Source: Pseudomaricurvus alcaniphilus
GTDB lineage: Bacteria > Pseudomonadota > Gammaproteobacteria > Pseudomonadales > Cellvibrionaceae
Length of the DNA: 64,000 bases
Assembly (NCBI RefSeq): GCF_011440395.1
Contig: NZ_JAAOIX010000010.1
Location: forward strand, 124,001 to 188,000
Reading direction: 5' to 3'
Part shown: in pieces, positions 8,273-17,049 of the stretch
Numbering within the stretch: position 1 is the first letter of the stretch
Layout: each line of letters opens with the position of its first letter
Program-made: the position numbers and the translations under genes
The notes under the pieces: model-generated
What the model was told of the DNA's origin: nothing
The model's input: the letters and a program-made list of their open reading frames with translations, nothing else
Database searches by the model: none

Positions 8273-9669
8273 GACTGCCCTCCTTGCAGGTACTTGTCCA
8301 GGGTGTTGTGAAACTGGCGAATCCGAATTTCCTGGTAGTTACCCAGGGTCTCGCCGCGCTTGGTGCTGGATTTGAAACCGCGCTGCTGGCCGGCGAGGTT
8401 GCCGGTGTCCTGGTCGTAGATGGTGGCCAGGCCCGGGTCGAAGCCGGGAACCTCGTGGAACGACTGATGTTCATCCAGGTCGATGGGTTCGGCGGGGTCC
8501 GGACGCTCACCGGATTCGGGCAGCGGTTGCAGGTAGAGCAGATCAAAAATGGTGGCGTCGGGGTTGTTGCCGTCCGGGCGGAAGCGATACACCATGGGAA
8601 ACAACAGTGACGGGAACAGGCAGGTGTTGGGGAACAGGGCGTATTCCAGCGCGTCGATGGTTTCGGTGATGCTGAGGTGGGAAAAGTCGCGCTGGTAGGC
8701 GGCGCCCAGACTTTTTTGCAAGTGTTTGGCAAATGTTTTACGCGCCGTTGAGCCCTCGGGCACCTGCAGCTTGTCCTGCTTGCCTTCAATGCCTTCGACC
8801 ACCCCTTCACTCATCAGGGCGTCGAGGATTTCCTGTTCACCGGGCTCTTTTTTCAAGTGCGGGCTGGGATAGCCCACCAGATGCACGAAACGGGAGACGT
8901 TGTCGCCGTAGATGTCGTACTGGCTGTTGGCGTCGCCGACGGTGGCCAGGCCCTGAGGGTGTGTTTCGAGCACATGGTAGGATTCGAGGAACGCTTCCAG
9001 GCAGGCTTTCCAGTTGGCGGGCAGTCGCTTGCGGATGTGCATGGCGATGAATTTTTCATCCATGCGCCAGTTGGCGAAATGCTCCGGTAATACCCCGAGA
9101 AAATCCTGCAGCGGTTGGGCATTGGCGTCGAAGTTGATAAAGACAAAACCTTGCCAGATGTCGACCCGCAACTCTGGCAGGCTGAAGTTGCGCTCTTCGA
9201 TATGGGGGAAGTCCCAGCGGCAGGGGACGTCGGTCAGTTCACCCTCCAGCGACCAGGTAAAACCGTGAAAGGGGCAGCGCAATTGTTTGCTGTGGCCGCA
9301 GCTATCGGACGGCTTGAGCTGGGTGCCGCGATGCAGGCAGGCATTGGGATAAGCCTTGATGTCACCGCTGTTGGTGCGCACCAGCAGTACCGACTTGTCG
9401 CAGATGTCGTAGACCGTGTAGTCACCCGGCCCCGGTATCTCTTCTTCGCGGCAGGCCCACTGCCAGGTTTTCAGCCAAACCTGCTGCTTTTCGGCGTTGA
9501 AGAACGACTGGCTGGTGTAGCGACTGAAATCAATGTCCTCGTCGCCGAGGAATTGGTAGGACTCCTGCAGCAGGTGGGCGGGTGCGTGATCCTGGTCTGA
9601 AGCGATGACTTCACTGGTGCTGGGCCCCGGGCAGCGGGCCTGGCCTGGTTTCAATGCGGCGTCGTTCAC
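8269..9669 (-). CDS. Rieske ring-hydroxylating oxygenase, alpha subunit
   Basis: This 466-residue oxygenase is of the aromatic-ring-hydroxylating type. The Rieske [2Fe-2S] motif is C111-x-H113 and C132-x2-H135 (CLHRG, then CPFHGF). The mononuclear iron site is in the C-terminal domain around H232 and H237 (ESYHVLETHP), with an acidic ligand expected further on. It would insert oxygen into a ring or a C-H bond using electrons from a ferredoxin/reductase; no reductase gene is visible nearby and no beta subunit follows, which fits the alpha-only Rieske group. A near-exact copy of the island palindrome lies about 110 bp upstream (9779-9796). Confidence 0.92.
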   Translation of the reverse strand: MNDAALKPGQARCPGPSTSEVIASDQDHAPAHLLQESYQFLGDEDIDFSRYTSQSFFNAEKQQVWLKTWQWACREEEIPGPGDYTVYDICDKSVLLVRTNSGDIKAYPNACLHRGTQLKPSDSCGHSKQLRCPFHGFTWSLEGELTDVPCRWDFPHIEERNFSLPELRVDIWQGFVFINFDANAQPLQDFLGVLPEHFANWRMDEKFIAMHIRKRLPANWKACLEAFLESYHVLETHPQGLATVGDANSQYDIYGDNVSRFVHLVGYPSPHLKKEPGEQEILDALMSEGVVEGIEGKQDKLQVPEGSTARKTFAKHLQKSLGAAYQRDFSHLSITETIDALEYALFPNTCLFPSLLFPMVYRFRPDGNNPDATIFDLLYLQPLPESGERPDPAEPIDLDEHQSFHEVPGFDPGLATIYDQDTGNLAGQQRGFKSSTKRGETLGNYQEIRIRQFHNTLDKYLQGGQS

Positions 9670-9778
9670 GGGCTGGTTGCCTCCTGATTGTTGTCATTAT
9701 GGTTGTTCTAATAATTTTGGTAGAGCCGTATGGGAAACAGCTTTGCGGTAACGCCAACTTTACCACTGTCTTGTAAAA

Positions 9779-9796
9779 AAACAATCAGGAATGTAT
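9779..9796. promoter_or_regulatory. Operator-like palindrome, island motif (near-exact)
   Basis: AAACA-N8-TGTAT, one base off the shared motif AAACA-N8-TGTTT. It lies in the divergent gap, about 110 bp upstream of the minus-strand Rieske gene, with a second copy 45 bp away on the TonB receptor side. Confidence 0.5.
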
Positions 9797-9840
9797 AAAA
9801 TATTGCCTAGACAGTTGACTAAGTATCTCCAAAGCTATAT

Positions 9841-9858
9841 AAACAATCCTGTTGGTTT
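9841..9858. promoter_or_regulatory. Operator-like palindrome, island motif (near-exact)
   Basis: AAACA-N8-GGTTT, one base off the shared motif, followed by TTATGG exactly as at 16956-16973. It lies about 110 bp upstream of the plus-strand TonB receptor and in the same gap as the copy at 9779. Confidence 0.55.
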
Positions 9859-9967
9859 TTATGGTTGGTGCTTGATGAGAGCAGTCGCAATAGCCCCGCT
9901 AAGCCAATAAGCAAAAGAAAAAAACAGAGCAAGAAAAGCAAATTAAAATAATTGAGTCGGAGCAGTC

Positions 9968-12223
9968 ATGAATTCATTCCCTGTTGGTACCTGCAAAGTG
10001 GAAAATCACTCGAAAGCAGAACTGCGTGCCAAACAATCGAAAAGTACCGTAATTGCAAAAACAACGGGGCTAATACCCCGCGCGCTGGCCAGTGCTATCT
10101 CGCTGGCTTTATTAGCGCCGCTGGCAACTGCGCAGGATAACCCGCGCATTCGTGCTGCGGTGGAAGAGGTTATTGTGACCGCACAGAAAAAAGAGGAGAG
10201 TTTGCAGGATACCCCGGTCGCCGTTTCGGCGCTGACCGGGAATATGCTGGAACGCACCTTTGCCACCGACCTTAAGGCCATCAGTGGCCAGGTGCCCAGC
10301 CTGGTGGTGTCCAGTGTGGTCAACGTCGGCATGACCGCTGCCATGACCATCAGAGGCATAGGCGTGCAAGAGGCCGACGGCTTTATCGACCCCTCGGTCG
10401 GGGTGGTGCTGGATGGTGTCTACCAGGGCAGCAACACCACAGCGCTGCTGGATTTGTTCGATATTGAGCAAGTGGAAGTATTGCGCGGGCCGCAGGGCAC
10501 CCTGTTCGGTGCCAATACCATTGGTGGTGTCGTCAATGTCAAAACCCGCCAGCCGAGCGAAGAACTGGAAGGCAGTATCAAGCTAACCGGCGGCAATTAC
10601 GGTCGTCGCGATGCTGCCGGGATGATCAACGTGCCCATCAGCGAGACGCTGGCGGCGAGGGTGGCGATGATGTACAAGTCGTTTGATGGCTTCTACGAAG
10701 ACCACGACACTGGCAGAGATCTCGGCTCCCAGGAAGTGTTGTCGGGGCGGGGCTACCTGAAGTTCACGCCGTCGGGTAATTTTGACGCTACCTTGCAATA
10801 CGAATACGGCCGCGGCCGCAACGGCTCGCCCCCGGTAGTGAATCACGCCGACCCCGGCATGGCCATGTATGTGCCCGGCTACTCCCAATCCATAAATGAT
10901 GCGCCACATTTCAAAACCACCCAGGCCAGGGATGCTTCAGACTACGATATCGATGGCACCACCCTGACCATGAATTGGGATCTGGGTGCGGTGCAGCTGG
11001 TGTCGATCAGTAATTATCGCCAGTTTGAACTGGACGAATGGACCGATCAGGATGGCACCCCGGTGGATATCTATGTCTCCCACCGCGTTACCAACAACAA
11101 GCAGGCTTCGCAAGAATTGCGTGCCGATTTCAGTCTGGCGGACAATGTTGAATCCACGGCCGGAATTTTCTATTTCCGCCAGAACTGGCAACTGGATTCC
11201 GATGCGGTATTCGGGCCCTTTGCTCTCTACAGCGACCCCGACCAGGACGATCAGGCGTGGTCTCTGTTCACCCAGAGCTACTGGCACATTACCGACGCGG
11301 TAACGGTGCAGGCGGGCTTGCGCTATACCTGGCAGGAGAAGGAACTTGACCTGAGCGCCGATACCCAAGACGCGGCCAGCGGAGCATCGCTTGTACCTGT
11401 CACCGCGGGCGGCAAGAGTGACTGGGAAAACCTGGGCTGGCGCCTGGGGGCCGACTGGAAGGTGAACGATGACCTGATGCTGTATGGCTACCAGGCCCGG
11501 GGCTTCAAATCCGGCGGTTTCAACGCCCGTATTACTTTTCCGGAAGACATTGGTCCCTACCAGCCGGAAATCGTCGATACCTGGGAGATTGGTGCCAAGG
11601 CGGACTGGATGAATGGCATCCTGCGCACCAATGCGGCTATTTTTTACAACGACTACCAGGACCTGCAGGTAGACCAGTTGGTGTACCAGAATAACCAGCC
11701 GGTTACTCGGGTGGAAAATGCCGCCAGCGCCATTATCCAGGGCGTTGAGCTGGAGGTGGTTTGGGTTCCCGCGCAAGGGTTGACCATCAACGGCTCCTAC
11801 AGCTACCTGGACGCCGAGTACGACGAATTCTTTTTCGACCTGGACGGCAACCCCGCGAATGGCCAGGAAGACGCCTCCAGCCTTGCCCTGCGCAACGCTC
11901 CGCGCAACCAGGGTTCATTGGGTGTATCCTACGAGATGGAGTTGTTGGGTGGCTATACCACCTTCAACGCGGTCTGGACCTACACCGGCGAGCGCCAAAC
12001 GGATACGCGCAATCACCCGGTGGGAACCATTGCCCCACTGGATCTGTTCGACGCCAGTATCCGCTGGGCCGATGCCAATGAGCAGTGGTCGGTGGCGCTG
12101 CGGGGTAAAAACCTGAGTGATGAGAAATATCGTGCGTCCGGTTTTTATGCGCCGGATGTAATGAATTTTGGTGTCAATGGCGGCCGCCGCGAAGTGGCTG
12201 TGGATCTCGCCTATCGGTTTTAA
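9968..12223 (+). CDS. TonB-dependent outer-membrane receptor
   Basis: This is a 751-residue receptor. It has a long N-terminal export region (positively charged residues to about 37, hydrophobic ALASAISLALLAPLATA to about 54). The TonB box/plug start is EEVIVTAQKKEESLQD, and plug motifs are TIRGIGV and VEVLRGPQGTLFGANTIGG. The last strand ends AVDLAYRF with the C-terminal Phe needed for BAM assembly. It is divergent from the Rieske operon, and two copies of the island palindrome lie between them. The SnoaL gene starts 37 bases after its stop. By family it imports a scarce or large ligand through TonB-ExbBD; linkage to the Rieske operon suggests the pathway substrate. Confidence 0.93.
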   Translation: MNSFPVGTCKVENHSKAELRAKQSKSTVIAKTTGLIPRALASAISLALLAPLATAQDNPRIRAAVEEVIVTAQKKEESLQDTPVAVSALTGNMLERTFATDLKAISGQVPSLVVSSVVNVGMTAAMTIRGIGVQEADGFIDPSVGVVLDGVYQGSNTTALLDLFDIEQVEVLRGPQGTLFGANTIGGVVNVKTRQPSEELEGSIKLTGGNYGRRDAAGMINVPISETLAARVAMMYKSFDGFYEDHDTGRDLGSQEVLSGRGYLKFTPSGNFDATLQYEYGRGRNGSPPVVNHADPGMAMYVPGYSQSINDAPHFKTTQARDASDYDIDGTTLTMNWDLGAVQLVSISNYRQFELDEWTDQDGTPVDIYVSHRVTNNKQASQELRADFSLADNVESTAGIFYFRQNWQLDSDAVFGPFALYSDPDQDDQAWSLFTQSYWHITDAVTVQAGLRYTWQEKELDLSADTQDAASGASLVPVTAGGKSDWENLGWRLGADWKVNDDLMLYGYQARGFKSGGFNARITFPEDIGPYQPEIVDTWEIGAKADWMNGILRTNAAIFYNDYQDLQVDQLVYQNNQPVTRVENAASAIIQGVELEVVWVPAQGLTINGSYSYLDAEYDEFFFDLDGNPANGQEDASSLALRNAPRNQGSLGVSYEMELLGGYTTFNAVWTYTGERQTDTRNHPVGTIAPLDLFDASIRWADANEQWSVALRGKNLSDEKYRASGFYAPDVMNFGVNGGRREVAVDLAYRF

Positions 12224-12260
12224 GTGCAGTTCAGTTATCTGACGTTAGCAGGAGACACCT

Positions 12261-12791
12261 ATGACCAGTAAAACGACCGAGCGGCAGCTGCAGGAGCTGC
12301 TCGACAAGCAGGCGCTGCACGAATTGAACTGTGCCTATGCGCGCGGCGTAGACCGGGCCGACCGCGCTCTGCTTGAGAGCCTATGGCACCCGGACGCCAC
12401 TGCTGATGCCGGCATGTTTCGCGGTTCTGCCCGGGAATATTGTCAGGTGTTTACGACGCCCAATGAGGCCATGGAAAGGTGTGCGCATGTTATTACCAAC
12501 GAGTGGTTTGAGGTCCATGGCGATGCGGCTACAGGTGAATCCTATGTCCTGGGGCTGACCACCATGGTGGATAACGGCGAGAAATATGAGCAGATGGTCG
12601 GCGGTCGCTACCTGGATCGCTACTCGCGCCGTGATGGCAGCTGGAAGTTCGACTCCAGGGTATTTGTGCTCGACTTTAACCGCACGGGTCCGTGCACTGC
12701 GCAGTGGGACGAGGGGATATTTGCCCTGATGACCACCCGCGGCCGTCGCGATCGGCAGGATCCGGTCTACGCATTGAGCACGGTCGGCTAG
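12261..12791 (+). CDS. SnoaL-like (NTF2 superfamily) protein
   Basis: This 176-residue protein has the typical SnoaL_4 opening (LLDKQALHELNCAYARGVDRADRALLESLWHPDATAD), a central HVITNEWFEV strand and a C-terminal GSWKFDSRVFVLDF strand. Asp and His residues in the first part (RGVDRAD, LWHPDA) match the pattern of bile-acid dehydratase-like and scytalone dehydratase-like members, so a dehydratase is possible but unproven. It follows the TonB receptor closely on the same strand with an AGGAG before the ATG, so it is likely co-transcribed. It is one of four NTF2-like proteins in the first 25.8 kb, not counting the SRPBCC protein. Confidence 0.78.
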   Translation: MTSKTTERQLQELLDKQALHELNCAYARGVDRADRALLESLWHPDATADAGMFRGSAREYCQVFTTPNEAMERCAHVITNEWFEVHGDAATGESYVLGLTTMVDNGEKYEQMVGGRYLDRYSRRDGSWKFDSRVFVLDFNRTGPCTAQWDEGIFALMTTRGRRDRQDPVYALSTVG

Positions 12792-12849
12792 GGCTGGCGC
12801 AGCAGCGGTGTGACCAACAGCCAATTATTTACCAGATGAACTATTTATA

Positions 12850-12867
12850 AAACAAGCTATGCTGTTT
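12850..12867. promoter_or_regulatory. Operator-like palindrome, island motif (exact)
   Basis: Exact AAACA-N8-TGTTT followed by TTAT. It lies about 194 bp upstream of the MDR reductase at 13061, and before a terminator-like hairpin in the same leader. Confidence 0.6.
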
Positions 12868-12976
12868 TTATGTTTTTGTGTATAATGGGCCCACGTTTGG
12901 TTAGTTGTAAGCCTGCAGCTATCACCTGTAGGGGTTGGTAGCGCTGGCTGGATATTTTCTCCCTGTTGGTTTTTTT

Positions 12977-13009
12977 GCTGGTATGGTTTTGCCCTGCCAG
13001 CTTTTTTTT
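12977..13009 (+). terminator. Intrinsic terminator-like hairpin in an intergenic leader
   Basis: A GCTGG/CCAGC stem (12977-12981 with 12997-13001), extendable by one G-T pair, is followed by eight T. It lies about 50 bp before the MDR start and downstream of the operator copy at 12850. It could end the TonB receptor-SnoaL transcript or attenuate the MDR transcript. Confidence 0.45.
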
Positions 13010-13060
13010 GCCCGATTTTTTGTCCTAGACCTGATTATTCGTTAACAAGGGGATCACTGC

Positions 13061-14077
13061 ATGACCACTGACATTATCAACCGCCGCTGGGTGCTGACAT
13101 CGCGCCCACAGACCACTGTTTCGCCGCGCAATTTCGAATTGCAGCAATCCCCGCTGCCTGACTTGCGCGAAGGCGAGTTCCTGGTGCGCAACCACTATCT
13201 TTCTTTTGAGCCGGCCCAGCGCGGTTGGCTCAATGACGTGCCGAGTTACATTCCTCCGGTGGCAATCGGCGAGGTGATGCGGTCTATGGCGGTAGGTGAA
13301 GTGATCGCCAGCCGGCACAGTGATTATCAGGTTGGCGACCGACTGCAAGGCGGATTTGGCTGGCAGGAATACGCCATCAGTGATGGCAGGGGCCTGTTTC
13401 CGGTGACCAGGATAGCCGCCAATATTCCCATGTCCTATCCGCTCCATATCTATGGTCTCACAGGGTTGACCGCCTACTTTGGCTTGTTGGAGCTCGGCCG
13501 GCCCAGGGCCGGGGATACGGTGGTGATTTCCGGTGCCGCCGGGGCCACTGGTTCTACCGCCGGGCAGATCGCCAAGCTGTTGGGGTGTCGGGTAATCGGT
13601 ATTGCCGGCGGGCAGGCCAAGTGCCAGTGGCTAACCGACGAGCTGGGCTTTGATGCAGCCATCGACTACAAATCGGAATCCGTCGACCAGCGCCTGAACA
13701 GCCTGTGCAAAAACGCCATCAACGTGTTCTACGACAATGTTGGCGGCCCGATACTCGATGCGGCGCTGGTCAATCTCGCCAATCATGCCAGGGTGGTGTT
13801 GTGCGGTGGAATTGCCAGTGGTTACCAGGCCAGTGAGTTGCCGCCGGGGCCGAAGAATTATATGCAGCTGGTTATTCGCCGCTCGCGTATGGAGGGCTTT
13901 ATCGTACTCGACTATGTCGATCGCTACGGCCCCGCCATCGAGCAGTTGCAAGCATGGGTCGAGGCGGGACAAATCAAGGTCAAGGAGCACATCGTTGAGG
14001 GGATCGAACACTGTCCGTCGGCGCTTGCCGGCTTGTTTGCCGGTGCAAACTTCGGCAAGCAATTGGTAAAAATATAG
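13061..14077 (+). CDS. NADP-dependent MDR-superfamily oxidoreductase (CurA-like)
   Basis: This 338-residue zinc-free medium-chain reductase resembles curcumin/alkenal reductases and leukotriene-B4 dehydrogenase-like enzymes, which reduce enone double bonds with NADPH. The nucleotide site near residue 160 reads AAGATGSTAGQIAK, followed by GIAGGQAKC, where Lys suits the 2'-phosphate of NADPH. FYDNVGG is also family-typical. No structural zinc-binding Cys cluster is seen. It is closely similar in length and motifs to the protein at 26049-27065; both lie downstream of an exact copy of the island palindrome. An intrinsic-terminator-like hairpin sits in its leader. Confidence 0.9.
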   Translation: MTTDIINRRWVLTSRPQTTVSPRNFELQQSPLPDLREGEFLVRNHYLSFEPAQRGWLNDVPSYIPPVAIGEVMRSMAVGEVIASRHSDYQVGDRLQGGFGWQEYAISDGRGLFPVTRIAANIPMSYPLHIYGLTGLTAYFGLLELGRPRAGDTVVISGAAGATGSTAGQIAKLLGCRVIGIAGGQAKCQWLTDELGFDAAIDYKSESVDQRLNSLCKNAINVFYDNVGGPILDAALVNLANHARVVLCGGIASGYQASELPPGPKNYMQLVIRRSRMEGFIVLDYVDRYGPAIEQLQAWVEAGQIKVKEHIVEGIEHCPSALAGLFAGANFGKQLVKI

Positions 14078-14196
14078 GAAAATATTAACAGCTTGACCCA
14101 GGGGGCGAGGGGTTGTCATCCATTAACGGCGGCTTGGGGATGTTAGCTAACTGGCCTTGAATTAACGGGCCCTGAATTAACTGGAGAGGACTCACT

Positions 14197-14559
14197 GTGT
14201 ATAAAGTCATTGGCTTACTGAAACGGCGAGCGGGGATGAGCCCGCAGGATTTTCGCGCCTACTATGAATCCCACCACCGGGTCATCGGCGAGAAATATCT
14301 GCGTGACTACGCCGTGCGTTACTTGCGCCGCTACCTGCAGGGGTTCGCCGACCCGATTACCGGTCAGGTGGCGGAGCAGGAGTACGATGTGCTGCTGGAA
14401 ATCTGGTACCGGGATCAACAGGCATTTGAGGCCGCCAACCGGCGCTTTACCGAGCCGGAGGTTAGCGCCGAAATTGCGGCGGATGAAGAAAAGCTGTTTG
14501 ATCGCAGTGCCAGCCGTTTTTACACCCTGCAGGAAGTGGAGTCGGATCTGTCCGCCTGA
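14197..14559 (+). CDS. EthD-domain (dimeric alpha/beta barrel) protein
   Basis: This 120-residue protein is of the EthD ferredoxin-like fold: KVIGLLKRRAGMSPQDFRAYYESHH is the characteristic first strand and helix, and YDVLLEIWYRD forms a later strand. EthD proteins accompany monooxygenases in ether and polyketide pathways; some catalyse decarboxylation or reductive dehalogenation, but no reaction can be assigned here. The start is GTG, supported by ggagagga 7-14 bases upstream. It lies 119 bases downstream of the MDR gene, with two imperfect copies of cctgaattaac in the gap. Confidence 0.8.
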   Translation: MYKVIGLLKRRAGMSPQDFRAYYESHHRVIGEKYLRDYAVRYLRRYLQGFADPITGQVAEQEYDVLLEIWYRDQQAFEAANRRFTEPEVSAEIAADEEKLFDRSASRFYTLQEVESDLSA

Positions 14560-14617
14560 GCTGCCGGTTTACCTTGTTAATCTGTTTACCCCTTTACCTC
14601 TTAACCTCCTTTCCTGT

Positions 14618-15427
14618 TTACCCGGACCGGCTGGCACTCCAGCGCGGCGCCGGGAAGAGCAAGCGCCGCAGCCCCTTTCTGGTAAAGGGCTGCCAGCCAG
14701 CCCGGGGCTGTAAGAGGCGGTCATTGATGATGTACCAAACGGCGGCATTGACCGTCATGGCATTGTGGCAGCTGTAGACTTCGATATTCTCGGTGCGCTC
14801 GTGCCCGTTCGATTGCAGGGCAATTCGCCAGTTAATAATGCCATCTGTGCGCGAATAGATGGCCGTAGTGGGCACGGGCGGCGCCTCCGGCCACTTGGCG
14901 TCATCATCGACCCCGTTGTGTGGGCTGAGCAATTTGTAGAGGGAGTTGGCGTAGGATGCTGAGGTCCGTCCGCCACCGATGGGACTGCCAATAGAAATCA
15001 CCTGGCGTACTTCGTGGGGCCACAGCTTGGCGATTTCCCGTGCGTAGACTCCGCCCAAACTGTGTCCGATCAGTGACACAGATTGCCCGGACTGGTTGTA
15101 GAGCTGGTTGACACGATTGACAAGTATTTCCGGGTCCAGCAGTCCGTGGCCCCAATTTCGTCCCCGGTTCCAGCCCACAGCGTTATAGCCTTGGCACTGG
15201 AGAAATTTGATCAGCGGCTGGTTGTAACCGTCACCCCCGGTGAAACCGGGAATCACCATCACGGGGTGGCCGTCGCCCTTGGGCAGCCGATTTAACCATG
15301 GCCGGCTGAGGTACAGTTTCGATTTTTCTGCCAGTGTGCGCGGAGCCTCCAGCAGCGTCAGTGCCAGGGGAGGCGGTCTTTTGCTGCGCTCGGGGCAGGT
15401 TTTCACAGTGTCAGGTTGCCGCGTCAA
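14618..15427 (-). CDS. Alpha/beta hydrolase, lipase-like
   Basis: This 269-residue hydrolase has the nucleophile elbow GHSLGG (SVSLIGHSLGGVYARE) and an oxyanion region HPVMVIPGFTGGDG. Asp and His candidates for the triad are in SRTDGIINW and SCHNAM. It resembles PGAP1/lipase-like esterases. No clear signal peptide is seen, so it may act in the cytosol. The start overlaps the stop of the WS/DGAT gene by 4 bases (15424-15427), so translational coupling is likely. Pairing of a neutral-lipid synthase with a hydrolase suggests turnover of wax esters, triacylglycerol or a related acyl ester. Confidence 0.85.
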   Translation of the reverse strand: MTRQPDTVKTCPERSKRPPPLALTLLEAPRTLAEKSKLYLSRPWLNRLPKGDGHPVMVIPGFTGGDGYNQPLIKFLQCQGYNAVGWNRGRNWGHGLLDPEILVNRVNQLYNQSGQSVSLIGHSLGGVYAREIAKLWPHEVRQVISIGSPIGGGRTSASYANSLYKLLSPHNGVDDDAKWPEAPPVPTTAIYSRTDGIINWRIALQSNGHERTENIEVYSCHNAMTVNAAVWYIINDRLLQPRAGWQPFTRKGLRRLLFPAPRWSASRSG

Positions 15428-16845
15428 GGCTGGGCTGAGCGGGACTTTTTGCCCGCGGGTTCAGGCAGCAGGGCGCGCTCCAGCTCTTCCAGTGCTTCTC
15501 CGGTAAACACCGCCAGCCGTTGTACCCGCGGCAGTGTATCGCGGCAGGCCGCGAATCCGAATGACAGGGTACCCGCATAACTGTAGCAGGTGATGTTGAG
15601 GGCCTGGCCGTGAGTCACGGCCGATACCGGGTACATGGCTTCGAGCTTGCTGCCGCGGAAGTAGAGCGGTTCCCTGGGGCCGGGCACATTGGAAACGGTG
15701 ACGTTGAACACCGGGCGTGTGCGGCCCTCAAGCCCGGTAGCGGCCTGCAGGGAGAAAGGAGACATCAGCAGCGCGGTAAATATATCGATCGATTGCTTGG
15801 ACAGGCCATCCAGAACGCTTTTTGCGCGCCGGGTGGAGGCCTTGATGGTATTCAGGCGCCGCAGGGGGTCGGCAATATTGGTGGCCAGGTTAGCGATCAA
15901 AAAGGTCACTGCGGACCCGGCACCCTGGTCATCTGCTGCGCGCAGTGACATCGGTATACCGGCGGTCAGGGGTTCACCGGGCAGGGCAGACAGATCGCGT
16001 AAAAACCGCCGCAGGGCACCGCTGCACAGGGCCAGGATAATATCGTTGATGGTGCAGTCGCCGGCTTTGGATAGCTTGCGAATGCGCTCAAAATCATACA
16101 GTTGGGTGGCGAAACGCCGTTGACTGTGAATCCGGGCGTTGAGCTTGGAGACCGGTGTCTGAAAGGGCAGGGTAATGGGGTCGTCTTCATCCATTGAGGC
16201 GCCGATCAACTGCCCGAGCCGCTGGACCGCGGGCAGCAGTGCATTCGACACCAGGTTGGATCCGGATCTCACTACACTGCCAATGTGTTTCGCGGCAGGT
16301 GGATTTTGATTCTCAGTGGCGGCCGGTGCTGCCCAGAGGGCGGGTGTATTGATCTCCTCGGGGTTGGTCGACATGGACCGTTGCAGCATGCGGATGCCGG
16401 CGATGCCGTCGACCAGGGCGTGATGCATTTTGAAATAGACCGCGAAGCGATTGTTTTCCAGCCCCTCGATGACGTGGTATTCCCACAGTGGGCGCTCCTT
16501 GTCCATGGGATTGCTGTGCAGGCGGGATACCAGCATGCCCAGTTCCCGTTCGCCGCCGGGACGCGGCAGGGCCAGGTGGCGTACATGGTATTCCATGTCG
16601 AGGTCTGAATCGATTTTCCAGAGGGGAAGCAAGCCCAGGGGGGAGGGTTTGATCAGGCGTTTGTTGAAAGGATCGGAAAACTCGGCCTCCTCACGCAAGT
16701 CTTGCACCAGTTGGGAGAGGTAATTTTCCGCCGCCTTGTCTGGCAGCGAGTAAATTAACAAGGTGGCAACGTGCATGGGGCGCTGGCTGGAATCCATCAT
16801 TAGCCAGCCGGCTTCATTTATACTTATTCGTTTTTTAGACGGCAT
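15424..16845 (-). CDS. Wax ester synthase/diacylglycerol acyltransferase (WS/DGAT)
   Basis: This is a 473-residue bifunctional acyltransferase of the WS/DGAT family, which esterifies fatty alcohols or diacylglycerol with acyl-CoA at the inner membrane. The catalytic HHxxxDG motif is present as MHHALVDG, and the C-terminal NVSNVPGPREPLY motif is family-typical. I prefer the ATG at 16845 because family members begin with a short basic stretch before the SxxDA-like motif (here ISINEAGWL) and GGAG lies upstream; an ATG at 16878 adds 11 residues. It is coupled to the downstream hydrolase by a 4-base overlap. An exact island palindrome lies about 110 bp upstream in the gap shared with the acyl-CoA ligase. 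Confidence 0.93.
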   Translation of the reverse strand: MPSKKRISINEAGWLMMDSSQRPMHVATLLIYSLPDKAAENYLSQLVQDLREEAEFSDPFNKRLIKPSPLGLLPLWKIDSDLDMEYHVRHLALPRPGGERELGMLVSRLHSNPMDKERPLWEYHVIEGLENNRFAVYFKMHHALVDGIAGIRMLQRSMSTNPEEINTPALWAAPAATENQNPPAAKHIGSVVRSGSNLVSNALLPAVQRLGQLIGASMDEDDPITLPFQTPVSKLNARIHSQRRFATQLYDFERIRKLSKAGDCTINDIILALCSGALRRFLRDLSALPGEPLTAGIPMSLRAADDQGAGSAVTFLIANLATNIADPLRRLNTIKASTRRAKSVLDGLSKQSIDIFTALLMSPFSLQAATGLEGRTRPVFNVTVSNVPGPREPLYFRGSKLEAMYPVSAVTHGQALNITCYSYAGTLSFGFAACRDTLPRVQRLAVFTGEALEELERALLPEPAGKKSRSAQP

Positions 16846-16955
16846 TCCTTTTTCTCCGCGCAAAGTGTTGTATGCCATAGGCTTGCGGCCCTATTGAAGG
16901 CAGGTTGGCCCGAGCATTCCTTGGATAACGCTACTCTATACCGAATATACTAAAA

Positions 16956-16973
16956 AAACAATATTGTATGTTT
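16956..16973. promoter_or_regulatory. Operator-like palindrome, island motif (exact)
   Basis: Exact AAACA-N8-TGTTT followed by TTATGG. It lies in the divergent gap between WS/DGAT (minus) and the acyl-CoA ligase (plus), so it could control both. Confidence 0.65.
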
Positions 16974-17049
16974 TTATGGTTTGGGTTAACGTAGTGGTGT
17001 AGCGGTGACGGCCGCAAGCAACATAAGAACAGTCTTCTCCACAACCTGA

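Noticed and set aside
14560-14617. Three gtttacc copies
   Set aside because: Irregular spacing in a pyrimidine-rich convergent gap; no arm structure, so not a repeat array.
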